Part shown: in pieces, positions 24,516 through 34,700 of the stretch
Layout of the letters: the number at the start of each line of letters is the position of its first letter
How positions within the stretch are numbered: position 1 is the stretch's first letter
NCBI GenBank assembly: GCA_947258385.1
Contig: CAMYII010000058.1
Location: 1-42,856, forward strand
Length of the DNA: 42,856 bases
Direction: 5' to 3'
From: Acidiferrobacterales bacterium
Lineage (GTDB): Bacteria; Pseudomonadota; Gammaproteobacteria; Acidiferrobacterales; SZUA-150
Position numbers and translations under genes: made by a program
The notes under the pieces: generated by a model
The model's input: the letters and a program-made list of their open reading frames with translations, nothing else
What the model was told of the DNA's origin: nothing
Database searches by the model: none

Positions 24516-26290
24516 GCCGGGGAGGTCCCCACCGGCTTGCGCAACTTGATGTTGAGCTCGCGCAACTGATCGTCATCGACGATGCTCGGCGCCTCAGTCA
24601 ACAGACACGAGGCCTTCTGGGTCTTGGGAAACGCGATCACGTCACGAATGGAATCGGCGCCGACCATGAGCGACACGATGCGGTCGAGCCCAAAGGCGAT
24701 GCCGCCGTGCGGCGGGGCGCCATAGCGCAACGCGTCCAACAGAAAACCGAATTTCTCGCGCGCCTCCTGCTCGTCGATCCCGAGCGCGGCAAACACCTTG
24801 CCCTGCACTTCGGGATGATGGATACGAATGGAACCGCCGCCGATCTCCGAACCATTGACCACCAGATCGTAAGCACGGGAACGGGCGTTCGCCGGATCGA
24901 CGTCCACGGTGTCAACCTCCCGCGGCGCCGTAAACGGATGATGCAGGGACTTCCAACGGCGGATCTCGTCATCGTATTCGAACATCGGAAAATCGACAAT
25001 CCACACCGGCTTCCAGCCGCTTTCCCGCGACCCCATGTCCTGGCCAAGTTTGAGACGCAACGCGCCCAGCGAGGCATTCACCACGCTGGCATGATCCGCG
25101 CCAAAGAAGATCAGATCGCCATCCTGCACGCCCAGTCGCTGGATAAGAGCGGAAATCACCTCATCGGGCAGGAATTTGAGAATAGGCGACTGCAGACCAT
25201 CGCGACCCCGGCCGACGTCATTGACCTTGATATAGGCCAGCCCCTTGGCCCCGTATTCGGCCACAAAGGACGTGTAGTCATCGATTTGCTTGCGGGTCAG
25301 CTGACCGCCCCGAGGCACCCGCAGCGCCGCCACGCGTCCACTCTCACTCTTGGCGGGCTCAGCGAATACCTTGAACTCCACGCTTCGCATCAGATCGCCG
25401 ACCTCGATCAGTTCCAAGGCGATGCGTAGATCCGGCCGGTCGACGCCATAGCGGCTGACGGCCTCATCATAATTCATACGCGGAAACGGGTCCGGCAGAT
25501 CAACATCGATCACATTTTTGTAGAGCGTACGGATCATCGCTTCCATCAAATCCATCACCCCCGCTTCGTCCACAAAGGTCATCTCGATATCGAGCTGCGT
25601 GAACTCAGGCTGGCGATCGGCGCGCAGATCCTCATCGCGAAAACAGCGGGCGATCTGAAAGTAGCGCTCGAAGCCGGCGACCATCAGCAGTTGCTTGAAC
25701 AGCTGCGGGGACTGCGGCAAGGCGAAGAACTGGCCGCCATAGGTACGGCTCGGCACCAGGTAGTCGCGCGCGCCCTCGGGGGTCGACCTCGTCAAAATCG
25801 GTGTCTCGATCTCGATGAACCCGTGCCCGTCCAGAAAACCGCGCAGCGCCTGGGCCACGCGATGACGCAAGCGGATATTGCGGTGCATGAAGTCCCGGCG
25901 CAGATCCAGATAGCGGTACTTCAAACGCACGCCCTCGCCGATGTCCGTATCGTCCAACTGAAAAGGCAAGGGGTCCGACCGGTTTAGCACCTCCACGGCG
26001 GCGACCAATACTTCGATCATGCCGGTGGCAAGCTCCGGGTTCTCGGTGCCGGCCGGGCGCTTGCGTACCTGACCACTGATGCGCAATACAAATTCGTTGC
26101 GCACCCCCTCGGCGATTGCAAAGGCATCCGGTCGGTCGGGGTCGAACACGATCTGGGCGACACCCTCGCGATCACGCAGATCGACAAAGATGACACCGCC
26201 ATGGTCCCGGCGACGGTTTACCCAACCGCAGAGCGTGACTTCGTGGCCTATGTGAGATTCACCGAGCTGTCCGCAATAATGACTACGCAT
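24512..26290 (-). CDS. aspS: Aspartyl-tRNA synthetase
   Basis: This class II synthetase charges tRNA-Asp. The 592-residue product has the bacterial layout: an N-terminal OB anticodon-binding domain ([23 protein letters not shown]), the catalytic core with motif 2 ([21 protein letters not shown]), the bacterial GAD insertion in the middle, and motif 3 ([16 protein letters not shown]). Length and motifs are complete. Whether it is discriminating or also charges tRNA-Asn cannot be decided from the window. It lies 47 bp after the DUF502 gene. Confidence 0.97.
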   Translation of the reverse strand: MRSHYCGQLGESHIGHEVTLCGWVNRRRDHGGVIFVDLRDREGVAQIVFDPDRPDAFAIAEGVRNEFVLRISGQVRKRPAGTENPELATGMIEVLVAAVEVLNRSDPLPFQLDDTDIGEGVRLKYRYLDLRRDFMHRNIRLRHRVAQALRGFLDGHGFIEIETPILTRSTPEGARDYLVPSRTYGGQFFALPQSPQLFKQLLMVAGFERYFQIARCFRDEDLRADRQPEFTQLDIEMTFVDEAGVMDLMEAMIRTLYKNVIDVDLPDPFPRMNYDEAVSRYGVDRPDLRIALELIEVGDLMRSVEFKVFAEPAKSESGRVAALRVPRGGQLTRKQIDDYTSFVAEYGAKGLAYIKVNDVGRGRDGLQSPILKFLPDEVISALIQRLGVQDGDLIFFGADHASVVNASLGALRLKLGQDMGSRESGWKPVWIVDFPMFEYDDEIRRWKSLHHPFTAPREVDTVDVDPANARSRAYDLVVNGSEIGGGSIRIHHPEVQGKVFAALGIDEQEAREKFGFLLDALRYGAPPHGGIAFGLDRIVSLMVGADSIRDVIAFPKTQKASCLLTEAPSIVDDDQLRELNIKLRKPVGTSPA

Positions 26291-26337
26291 GCAATATCGT
26301 TCCCGTCTTATCGGTACAAGGATTAAAGGATCACTGT

Positions 26338-26976
26338 TTAAGAGACTGACTTGCCGCCGGCCGGCCGCGCCGGGTCCCGCTTTTCCGGCAAAAGAACGCC
26401 GGCTGAGATGATCATCTTCAGGCCATCGTCAACTGAGATATCAAGCTCAATGGTGTCTTTGCGTGGAACCATCAAAAAGAAACCCGAGGTCGGATTGGGC
26501 GTCGTCGGCACGAAGACGCTTACCATGTCCTCGCCGATGCGGTCACCGGCCGTGCGCCAACCCTCTCCGGACACAAGGGCCAATGTCCAGAGCTCACGGC
26601 GGGGGTATTCGATCAACACCACCTTGCTGAAGGATTTGCCATCACTGGACAACATGGTCTCCACGACCTGCTTGACACCCGAGTAGATCGAGCGCACCAA
26701 CGGGATGCGGGCGAGCAAACGTTCCCAGATTGAAATGAGCTTATGGCCAAAGAGATTAACGACGACGATGCCCGTGCCGAGCACGATGATGGCCGTGAGT
26801 ACGATGCCCAGCCCGGGAATTCTGAAGCCGAGCAGGCTTTCCGGGCGGTAGGCCTGGGGCAATAACAGCAGGGTGCGGTCCATGAGGTCGATCAGGAATT
26901 TGATCACCAGGACCGTGACACCCAGCGGGACCCAAACCAGCAACCCGGCCACCAGATAACGCCGCAACGCAGGCAT
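26338..26976 (-). CDS. DUF502 family membrane protein
   Basis: This 212-residue protein belongs to the DUF502 family of unknown function. It has two N-terminal hydrophobic segments ([22 protein letters not shown] and [20 protein letters not shown]) and a soluble C-terminal part containing the family pattern [18 protein letters not shown] and [18 protein letters not shown]. It lies between fmdB and aspS, its usual neighbourhood in Gammaproteobacteria and Betaproteobacteria. The role is unknown. Confidence 0.9.
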   Translation of the reverse strand: MPALRRYLVAGLLVWVPLGVTVLVIKFLIDLMDRTLLLLPQAYRPESLLGFRIPGLGIVLTAIIVLGTGIVVVNLFGHKLISIWERLLARIPLVRSIYSGVKQVVETMLSSDGKSFSKVVLIEYPRRELWTLALVSGEGWRTAGDRIGEDMVSVFVPTTPNPTSGFFLMVPRKDTIELDISVDDGLKMIISAGVLLPEKRDPARPAGGKSVS

Positions 26977-27111
26977 CAGTGGGCGATCCGGACCGAAAGG
27001 TTGCCGTCGACACGCTCCAGAGAATGGCTTGTGGTCAACATGGCGGTTGTTGGCTAATCAAAAACGCGGATCCCGCGGCAGTCACCCGCCGCGGATGTCC
27101 GACGTCACACC

Positions 27112-27375
27112 TCAGTGCGCACACCCGCCGCCGCAGCCCCCGGTTTTGGGCTCCGATTTGGCAGGCGCCTCGGACTTCTGTTTTTTCTTGCCGCTGTCCT
27201 TAAAATCGGTGGCATACCAGCCTGTCCCCTTGAGTTTAAAGCCGGCCGCGGACACCAGTTTCTTGAGCCGCGGCTCGCCGCACTCCGGGCAATCACGCAG
27301 CACGGCCTCGCTCATTTTCTGGATGACCTCCAATTCGTGCCCGCAGCCCTCGCAGCGGTATTCGTAAATCGGCAT
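27112..27375 (-). CDS. FmdB family zinc-ribbon protein
   Basis: This 87-residue protein has an N-terminal zinc ribbon, MPIYEYRCEGCG, with C8, C11, C29 and C32 as ligands, a Lys-rich linker, and a Gly/Cys tail (GGCGGGCAH). FmdB-type proteins are small putative regulators of unknown mechanism. The start at 27375 is supported by GGAGG; longer frames upstream are not. It sits directly upstream of DUF502-aspS. Confidence 0.92.
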   Translation of the reverse strand: MPIYEYRCEGCGHELEVIQKMSEAVLRDCPECGEPRLKKLVSAAGFKLKGTGWYATDFKDSGKKKQKSEAPAKSEPKTGGCGGGCAH

Positions 27376-27552
27376 AGAAAACCCTCCAATTCGGATCTTT
27401 AGACCCCTGGAAATTGGGGCCAAGGGGCGCAGAATGCAAGCGCGCATTATAGCCACTGGGAACGGCTCGCGCATCACTGAGCAGCGGATTTGACCGCAGG
27501 AAAACGCACCGGCCCGCCGCGCGGCCGCCCCAGGCCCCCGTCGTTGGTCAAT

Positions 27553-29412
27553 TCATGACCGGCCGGACACCCGTGGGGGCGTTAGCAGCCACAGGAACCC
27601 GTCCTCATCGATGCGCACGGACTCGCCGGTATCGAACCAGCGATCACCGGCTGACGACGCCGGCATGACCCCCGGAGAGAGGTAGCCCAGCATGACATTC
27701 GGCCCCTTGACCCAGAGCCGGCCGCCGTCGCTGATGCCCGCCGGCGCCGCTTGCAGACGGTGCTCGATGCCCGGCAGCAGTCTGCCCAGGGTGCCCAGCC
27801 GGTGTTCAACCGGCGTATTGATCGCCAGCACCGGTCCCGCCTCGCTCTTACCGTACCCCTCCAGGATCCGCAGGCCAAAACGCTCCTGCCACCGCCGGCG
27901 CGTCTGATCGGTCAGCGTATCGGCGGCGGCGAAGACATAGCGCAGGCGATGGAAATCAAAAGGGTCTGCGCCGCGCGCAAACCGGGCGAGCAGCGCCTCG
28001 TTGCCGAAGAGCATGGTGGCCGAAATCTCGTAGGCCACTTCCGGGGCACTGCGGTTTTGCCTCGCGGCCGAATAGAAAAAGACCTTCATGCCGGAGAACA
28101 GCGACAGCAGCGTGGCGACGTTCAAGCCGTAGACACTGGACATCGGCAACACATTGATGACGATGTCCCGGACATTGGAATCAATACGGGTCCTGAGCTG
28201 GTGACAATTAGCCAGCAGGTTGGCATGGGACAGCACAACGCCCCGGCAGCCCCCACCGGGTGCGGGCTCCGGGAAGACCACGGCGGCGACATCGGGTGTG
28301 ATGGCGCCGCTTAAGCGCCGATAGGCCGCGCGGGCAAAGCGGGTCAAAACCAGCCCTTTCAGCTTATTGACCTTGCCGGCGCGCGGCGTGAGGTCTTCGA
28401 TGTAGATGATCTGCACCCGGGATTGCAATTGCCCGATGACATCGGTCAGCGGTGCGGTCTGCACGAGCTCGCGTGCCGTATAGACCGCGGTCGCCGACGC
28501 CACTCGGCATGCGGCCGACAGCGCGTCGGCATCCGAGGCGCTGTCCAACATCACCGGCACCCGGCCGCAGGCCTGCAGACCCAGAAACACGAGCAGCCCC
28601 GTAACCGTATTGGGCATCAGCACGCCGACGCGGTCGCCCCGTTTGCCGTATCGGGACATCATTGCCCCGATGGACAGCGCGCGTTGGATGAGCTGGTTAT
28701 AGTTGAGCGGTTCGCGCTCGTCGTCTTCGGCAATGACGCATCTGCCGCCGTAAACGCTGCGGGCCTCAAGCAACGCTTCGAACAAGCTGCTGCGGTAATT
28801 CGAGGTGGCGAATACCATTTCCGCCATCGTGTCGGCCACGACGCGTGTGGCCTGCGCTCGCCGCTGCCGGCCCCGCAGTGAGGCCGACAGCGCCAGTCGT
28901 CTCGGCGGCAGTATGGTGAGCCGGATCGTCGGGAACCAGCGCAGCCGCATGTGTCCACGCAACCTTGACAGCGGCGAGTACTGGGGCCCGTCGATGCCGA
29001 CCGGCAGCACCGCGGCGCCCGACTTGTCCGCGAGCAGACCTGTGCCCGGATAGGTCTTCATCAATGTACCGGTAAGCGTGATTCGCCCTTCCGGGAACAT
29101 GACCACTTTGCGCTTTTCATTGAGGTCGCGCAGCAGCGTGCGGATGGCGTGGGGACGGGAGGAATCCAGAGTGTGGACGCCAACCACACTCAGAAACGGG
29201 CGCGCCCACCATTTCCTGGCAATATGGGTATTGACGGCAAAGACCAGTGTGTCGGGAAAGAAGGCGGACAACAGAATGCCGTCCAGAAATGAGGTGTGGT
29301 TGGCGATGATGAGCACCTTGTCGCCGGCGGCTTGGTAGTGTTCCAGACCGGTGACCTTGATGCGGAACAATACCGTGAGCAGCCATCGCACCACGAGCCT
29401 GAGAATGATCAA
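27553..29412 (-). CDS. Aas-like acyltransferase/AMP-binding fusion, C-terminally truncated
   Basis: The product combines an N-terminal PlsC acyltransferase with an AMP-binding region, as in Aas (2-acylglycerophosphoethanolamine acyltransferase/acyl-ACP synthetase). HTSFLD at 39-44 and FPEGR at 106-110 are the acyltransferase motifs, and two hydrophobic segments flank them. The AMP-binding half has recognisable later motifs (EGYGKSEAGPVLAIN, GRLWVKGPNVMLGYL, WFDTGESVRIDEDGF). The P-loop motif reads FPEPAPGGGCRGVVLSH, lacking the normal Ser/Thr-Gly run. The protein stops about 15 residues after WFDTGE, so the C-terminal subdomain with the catalytic Lys is absent. I chose the TTG start at 29412 because AGGAGG lies 5 bases before it. 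Acyl transfer may persist; adenylation probably does not. Confidence 0.8.
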   Translation of the reverse strand: MIILRLVVRWLLTVLFRIKVTGLEHYQAAGDKVLIIANHTSFLDGILLSAFFPDTLVFAVNTHIARKWWARPFLSVVGVHTLDSSRPHAIRTLLRDLNEKRKVVMFPEGRITLTGTLMKTYPGTGLLADKSGAAVLPVGIDGPQYSPLSRLRGHMRLRWFPTIRLTILPPRRLALSASLRGRQRRAQATRVVADTMAEMVFATSNYRSSLFEALLEARSVYGGRCVIAEDDEREPLNYNQLIQRALSIGAMMSRYGKRGDRVGVLMPNTVTGLLVFLGLQACGRVPVMLDSASDADALSAACRVASATAVYTARELVQTAPLTDVIGQLQSRVQIIYIEDLTPRAGKVNKLKGLVLTRFARAAYRRLSGAITPDVAAVVFPEPAPGGGCRGVVLSHANLLANCHQLRTRIDSNVRDIVINVLPMSSVYGLNVATLLSLFSGMKVFFYSAARQNRSAPEVAYEISATMLFGNEALLARFARGADPFDFHRLRYVFAAADTLTDQTRRRWQERFGLRILEGYGKSEAGPVLAINTPVEHRLGTLGRLLPGIEHRLQAAPAGISDGGRLWVKGPNVMLGYLSPGVMPASSAGDRWFDTGESVRIDEDGFLWLLTPPRVSGRS

Positions 29413-29987
29413 TGGCGCCTCCTGAGACGACTCGCGACGCCGCTTGGACACCCGGCACGCCGCAGAACCACGGAGACGGATAGCAGGCCAACACCGCCCC
29501 GGCGAGACCGAAGAGCGATCGCTCGAGCCCGATGGCTTAGCGTTGATCCGGTCGCGGTGGCGGCCGGCACGCCCGCTGCCCCCCGCCGCACCGCTCGAGG
29601 ACGGCAAACCCGTCGATGGCGCGACCCCGAGCGTGGAAGGTCATCACTGGCTCGGTCGCGGGTGCCGGACGGGCGTGTTCCCGTCCAAGATGTGGGTTGC
29701 AGATACATGTGAAAGTGTTTTTAAATTAATAAATTATTAATCGTTTCAGAGATTCTTTGTGAGATTCTCCAACCAATCGGCTCTACCCATTCCGACTACC
29801 TCGGCACGAACCGGCGCGGCGAGGCAACTGTCAAAAATCGGTAAATTTCCTGCCAGTCGTCCGTTGTAGCTACCATTTCAGCGTAAATTTGTGCTACTTT
29901 ATGGTTACCTTTGTTAGAGAATCGTAATATACGAATTGATTCTAGGTTCTAAACCGTAACGACTAATAACTAGGCTAGGAGTGATTA
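29413..29987. other. Divergent intergenic region upstream of the HU-like gene
   Basis: No gene is supported here. The half near the acyltransferase gene is G+C-rich, while 29705-29760 and 29880-29960 are A+T-rich. At 29918-29943 AGAATC and GATTCT form an inverted repeat, and nested within it TCGTA-ATA-TACGA is a perfect one (29922-29934). TAATAT (29925-29930) inside it resembles a -10 box. This is the likely promoter/operator of the HU-like gene. Confidence 0.45.
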
Positions 29988-30305
29988 ATGGCACAGACAT
30001 ACGGCAAGCCCACCACCAAGACCGATATCTATTCTTATATTTCCGATAAGACGGATCTCAAAAAGAAAGATGTGAACGCGGTATTCGAAACTTTGAAAGA
30101 CCTGATTCAACGCGACCTCAAAAAAGGCGGCCCGGGCGTATTCAACGTCCCCGGCCTGATGAAGATCAAGGTCGTCAACAAACCCGCCGTACCGGCCCGA
30201 CAAGGCACCAATCCCTTCACCGGTGAAGAGATGATGTTCAAGGCAAAACCGGCCCGCAACGTTGTAAAGGTGACGCCCCTTAAAGCCCTGAAGGAGATGG
30301 TTTGA
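29988..30305 (+). CDS. HU/IHF-family DNA-binding protein (histone-like)
   Basis: This is a 105-residue member of the bacterial histone-like family. The helical N terminus (KTDIYSYISDKTDLKKKDVNAVFETLKDLIQRDLKKGG) and the beta-arm segment with GVFNVPGLMKIKVVNKPAVPARQGTNPFTGEEMMFKAKPARN match the HU fold, including the conserved NPFTGE. It is longer than HU and has its own Lys-rich N-terminal extension, so it belongs to a variant rather than to hupA/hupB or ihf. It should bend or coat DNA. It is monocistronic with a strong A+T upstream region. Confidence 0.88.
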   Translation: MAQTYGKPTTKTDIYSYISDKTDLKKKDVNAVFETLKDLIQRDLKKGGPGVFNVPGLMKIKVVNKPAVPARQGTNPFTGEEMMFKAKPARNVVKVTPLKALKEMV

Positions 30306-30700
30306 TCTGACGGTTGGCAACCCAAGTCCCTCGGTCATTTTCGAGGGCACTGTGGCGGCGCCACAAATAACCGCTGTCACGCGCGGCGGACCCTTAACCG
30401 AATACCGGAGACATACCCTTTGAGGAGGCCCCCCGGGGGCCTCCTTGTAAGGGATACCCACGGACGCAACCAGCGTCCTCGCAGATCCAGGCCCGGCTGG
30501 CACCATCACCGTTCGGGCTGCACCCCTTTTCGCATCTGCACCCAGGCAAAGCTGTCTCACCTCGATATCCAACATGCAAATCAGCACCTGAAAGCGCCCC
30601 GCGGCCAAGAAATTCAGATCATGTCACCCGCCGGCAAGCCGCTGTTTTCCAGATAGGGAAAGTCGTTCCAAACCCACACGCCCACTCGGCTGTGGAGCCG
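30306..30700. other. Convergent intergenic region after the HU-like gene
   Basis: I see no gene. A 6-bp hairpin (TGTGGC-ggc-GCCACA, 30351-30365) and a long G+C hairpin at 30424-30444 are present; the remainder is unremarkable and ends at the convergent gene at 30701. Confidence 0.5.
30424..30444 (+). terminator. G+C hairpin, possible terminator
   Basis: GGAGGCCCCC and GGGGGCCTCC form a 10-bp stem around a single base (it would open to a larger loop in RNA), followed by TTGT. It lies about 120 bp after the HU-like gene, so its assignment to that transcript is tentative. Confidence 0.45.
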
Positions 30701-31339
30701 TTAGTGCGGGGTCAAATAGACCCCGGCGCTGTTTTCCGGCAGGCCGGCAAAACAGGCCTGATAGGCGGGCGTGGAGAACAGGCCGCCTTCAACCCCTTCG
30801 GCGTCGATGATATCGAACTCATCCAGGCGCATCTCAATTTTCTTTCCACGCCAGCGCCCTTCACAGAACTCGTAGATGCGATTGTCGGTGGCGTCGAATT
30901 GACGAAAGGCATGCAGATCGCCACTATAGGCATGCAGGTTGATCAAGGTCTGCTGCGGGGCGCTGCGGCTGTGGGTGAGAAATGCCGCGGAGTAGTCCCG
31001 GACCACGCGCCCGTGCTGATCATAGATAAAGACCTCAATGAAATGAATGCGCTCCGGGTGTTCCCGCTCCCACTGGATCGTACTGATGTGCCGCCCGGAC
31101 GTCTTGTCGAAGTATTTCATCTCCTTGTAATAATCCGGCTGCCGGAAATAGCCGCCGGTCCCGGTGACCACCCTGGGCTGCTTGCCGCCGATTTGTTTTT
31201 TGTGCAGGGTATACACGGCATCGACAAACCAGTTCCAGCGCTCACTGTGCGTGGCATTGGGATCGATTTCCCGGACTTCATCGGCCAATGTCAGACTGAT
31301 GGCGAGCCCGAATACTATTGTGAACACGCTGCGGTACAT
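30701..31339 (-). CDS. Secreted protein of unknown function (212 aa)
   Basis: I do not recognise this protein. The ATG at 31339 is preceded by GGAGG and gives a signal peptide (MYRSVFTIVFGLAISLTLA, cleavage near LA-DE), so it is probably periplasmic. The mature part is rich in aromatic and charged residues (SERWNWFVDAVYTLHKK, TGGYFRQPDYYKEMKYFD, DATDNRIYEFCEGRWRGKKIEMRLDEFD), with two cysteines in the last third. No known catalytic motif is apparent. It stands alone between non-coding stretches. Confidence 0.7.
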   Translation of the reverse strand: MYRSVFTIVFGLAISLTLADEVREIDPNATHSERWNWFVDAVYTLHKKQIGGKQPRVVTGTGGYFRQPDYYKEMKYFDKTSGRHISTIQWEREHPERIHFIEVFIYDQHGRVVRDYSAAFLTHSRSAPQQTLINLHAYSGDLHAFRQFDATDNRIYEFCEGRWRGKKIEMRLDEFDIIDAEGVEGGLFSTPAYQACFAGLPENSAGVYLTPH

Positions 31340-31707
31340 GGATCCTCCGTCATTATGGCAAATACCACCCAAGAACACGAACATTCGATCAGCATCGCAG
31401 ACAGGGGATCATCCAGCAGCTTGTTGAAAAATTTTTTTTCAACAAGCTGCGAAATGCCACAGGACCTGCCACGGGCAGATCCGCCGGAAGCGGATTGGCG
31501 CGCCAGCCCCTGCGGGGCGAACCGCAGAAAGGCGGCGAGCACACGCGCCGCGGCTAAGCGAGCTGACCACGTCCATGGAAGGACTTCTTCAGCATCCAGC
31601 TAGATGCGCTCTTGATTGGTTTAGAGTGAATTTAAAGTATTTATTCAGATATAAAGACCCCCCCACCCGCCGATTTGTTCCATGCCAGGTCCAGTCTGGG
31701 TCGCCGT
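31340..31707. other. Intergenic region with A/T-cored inverted repeat
   Basis: This gap of about 370 bp has no gene. Its main feature is the 16-bp inverted repeat at 31416-31450, listed separately. An A+T-rich patch at 31620-31665 lies just beyond the hydantoinase stop. The short frame at 31575-31763 has no ribosome binding site and is not called. Confidence 0.5.
31416..31450. repeat. Perfect 16-bp inverted repeat with T loop
   Basis: GCAGCTTGTTGAAAAA (31416-31431) pairs perfectly with 31435-31450 around TTT. It could act as a bidirectional terminator-like hairpin, or be the remnant terminus of a mobile element; no transposase is adjacent. Confidence 0.6.
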
Positions 31708-34700
31708 TTATGCACCACCGTAACCCCCGCCCCCCGGCGTTTCGATCACAAATTCATCATTGACCTCCATCGTCACCTGATCGCAGGCGGCCAGCTCCTG
31801 CACCTCACCCCCGCTGCGCCTCACCCAGTTGCGCCCGGGCACGCCGGGGCGGCCGCCATGAAGGCCGTGCGGCGCCACCCGGCGGCGACTTGACAGAATC
31901 GCGGCGGTCATGGGCTGGAGGAAACGGACACGGCGCACCACGCCGCTGCCGCCGCAGTGGGCCCCACCGCCGCCGCTACCCGCACGAACCGAGAACTCCT
32001 CCAGCAGCACCGGAAAGCGCCATTCCAACACCTCCGGGTCGGTCAGACGCGAATTGGTCATGTGGGTCTGTACCGCGTCGGTGCCGTCATGGTCGGGGCC
32101 GGCGCCCGAGCCGCCACAGATGGTCTCGTAGTATTGCCAGCGGTCATCGCCGAAGGTGAAATTGTTCATCGTCCCCTGCGAGGCGGCCATGGTGCCGAGG
32201 GCGCCATAAAGCGTATCGACGATGCATTGTGAGGTCTCGACGTTGCCCGCCACCACCGCCGCCGGGTATTGCGGATTCAACATGCACCCGCGGGGGATAA
32301 TGACCTCCAGCGGCTTGAGGCAGCCCGCATTCAACGGGATGTCATCCTCCACCAGGGTGCGGAATACGTAGAGCACCGCCGCCTTGCAGACTGCCACGGG
32401 GGCGTTGAAGTTAGTGGGCCGCTGCGCCGAGGTGCCGCTGAAATCAATGCGCGCCCGACGCCTGGCCTTGTCAATGGCGATGCTGACACAGATACGGCTG
32501 CCATCGTCCAGATACCCGGTAAAGCGCCCGTCGTGCAGCACGTCCAGTACGCGCCGCACGGATTCCTCGGCATTGTCCTGCACGTGCTGCATGTAGGCCC
32601 GCACCGTCGGCAGACCGAAATGCGACACCATCTTGCGCAGCTCCTGCACGCCCTTCTCATTGGCGGCGATCTGCGCCCTGATATCCGCCACGTTCTGCTG
32701 CGGGTTGCGCGCCGGATAGGGTCCGGCACGCAACAGCGCCAGCAATTCCCGTTCCCGCAGACGACCGCCCTCAACGACCTTGAAATCATCGATCAGCACG
32801 CCCTCTTCATGCACGCTTCGACTCGCCGGGGGCATGGAGCCCGGCGTAATCCCGCCGATATCGGCGTGATGACCGCGGCTCGCCACATAGAACAGGATCC
32901 GGGCGCCGGCTTCATCGAACACCGGCGTCACCACGGTGACATCGGGCAGGTGGGTGCCGCCGTGATAGGGGGCATTCAGGGCGTAGACGTCCCCCGGTTC
33001 CATGGCTCCGGCGTGCGCAAGCATGATGCTACGCACGCTCTCGCTCATGGAACCCAGGTGCACCGGCACGTGCGGGGCGTTGGCCACGAGCCCACCAGCG
33101 GCATCAAAAATGGCGCAGGAGAAATCAAGCCGCTCTTTCATGTTCACCGAGTGGCTGGTGTTCTCCAGTGCCGATCCCATCTGCTCGGCGATCGACATGA
33201 ACAGGTTATTGAAGATCTCGAGCCGCACGGGATCGACCGCCGTCCCAACGGAGACCCTGCCGCTCGGCGGCACGCGCCGGGTCAATAGCAGGTTCCCGTG
33301 TTCGTCCATCTCGGCCCGCCAGCCAGGCTCCACAACAATGGTGCTGTTGGCTTCGATCACAATGGCGGGACCATCCAGCGTGTCGCCGGGTGCCAGGTGG
33401 TGGCGGTCGATCACCGGCGCGGCGACAAAGCCCGTACTGTCACGGCCGGCGTTGACGGAATACATCCGCACCCGGGCTAGCGGCACGGGCGCGCGGCTCC
33501 CGGGCGCCCCACCTGCGTTGGCCTGCGCCACGCCCTTCATCGGCGCCTGAGCGGCGATGAGCTCCACGGAGACGGCCTCGGCGACCAACGGCCTGCGCTC
33601 ATCGATGAATCCGAAGCGCTGCCGGTGGGCCGCCTCAAACCGCTCCACCAGCCCCGCAGGGTCGGTGAAGGCAACCACCAGCGGCGTATCCGTCCCCTGA
33701 TAGCGCAGGTGGACCCGCCGCACGCAGAGGAGCGCCGCCGGCTCCAGGCCCTGGGCGAGCATCTCCGCCCGCACCTCGCGCTCCAGCTCCGCGAACACCG
33801 CGCGCAGGGACTCCATCAACCCCGCCGCGAGGACTTTCTCCACCGCACGCTCGCGTAGGATCCGCTGCTCGGCCAAGCCCATGCCGTAGGCCGAGAGTAC
33901 CCCGGCATACGGATGCATAAGCACCCGCGACATGCCGAGGGCATCGGCCACCTGGCAGGCGTGCTGGCCGCCGGCGCCGCCAAAACAGCACAGGGTGTAT
34001 TCCGTGACATCATAGCCGCGCTGCACCGAGATCTTGCGGATGGCGTTGGCCATGTTCTCCACCGCGATCTCCAGAAACCCCTGGGCCACCTGCTCAGGCG
34101 TGCGACGATCCCCGGTCGCGGCGTGTATCTCGGCCGCCAGCCGTGAGAATTGCTCGCGCACGCTGGCCGCATCGAACGGCTGATCGCCGTGCGCGCCGAA
34201 GACCTTGGGAAAAAACTCCGCCACCAGTTTCCCCACCATCACATTGCAATCGGTTACCGTCAGCGGCCCGCCGCGCCGGTAGCACACCGGCCCGGGATCG
34301 GCGCCGGCCGAATCCGGGCCGACGCGGTAGCGGCTGCCGTCAAAATGCAGAATGGACCCGCCGCCGGCCGCGACCGTGTGGATGTACATCATCGGCACCC
34401 GCATGCGCACGCCGGCCACTTCGGTGTCAAACACGCGTTCAAATTCCCCGTCGAAGTGGCAGACGTCGGTCGAGGTTCCGCCCATATCGAAGCCGATGAT
34501 CTGGTGGATGCCGGCCTGCTCGCTCACCCGCGCCGCGCCAACCACGCCGCCGGCGGGACCGGACAGGATGCTGTCCTTGCCCTGGAACCAGCGCGCGTCG
34601 ACCAGACCGCCGTTGGACTGCATGAACAACAGCCGGGTCCCGCCCAGCTCCTCGGCGATGCCCCGCACATAGCGCCGCAGAATGGGCGAGAGATAGGCGT

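Noticed and set aside
30420-30656. Small frame after the G+C hairpin at 30424
   Set aside because: It lies in the convergent gap, with the first codons inside the hairpin and no conserved character.
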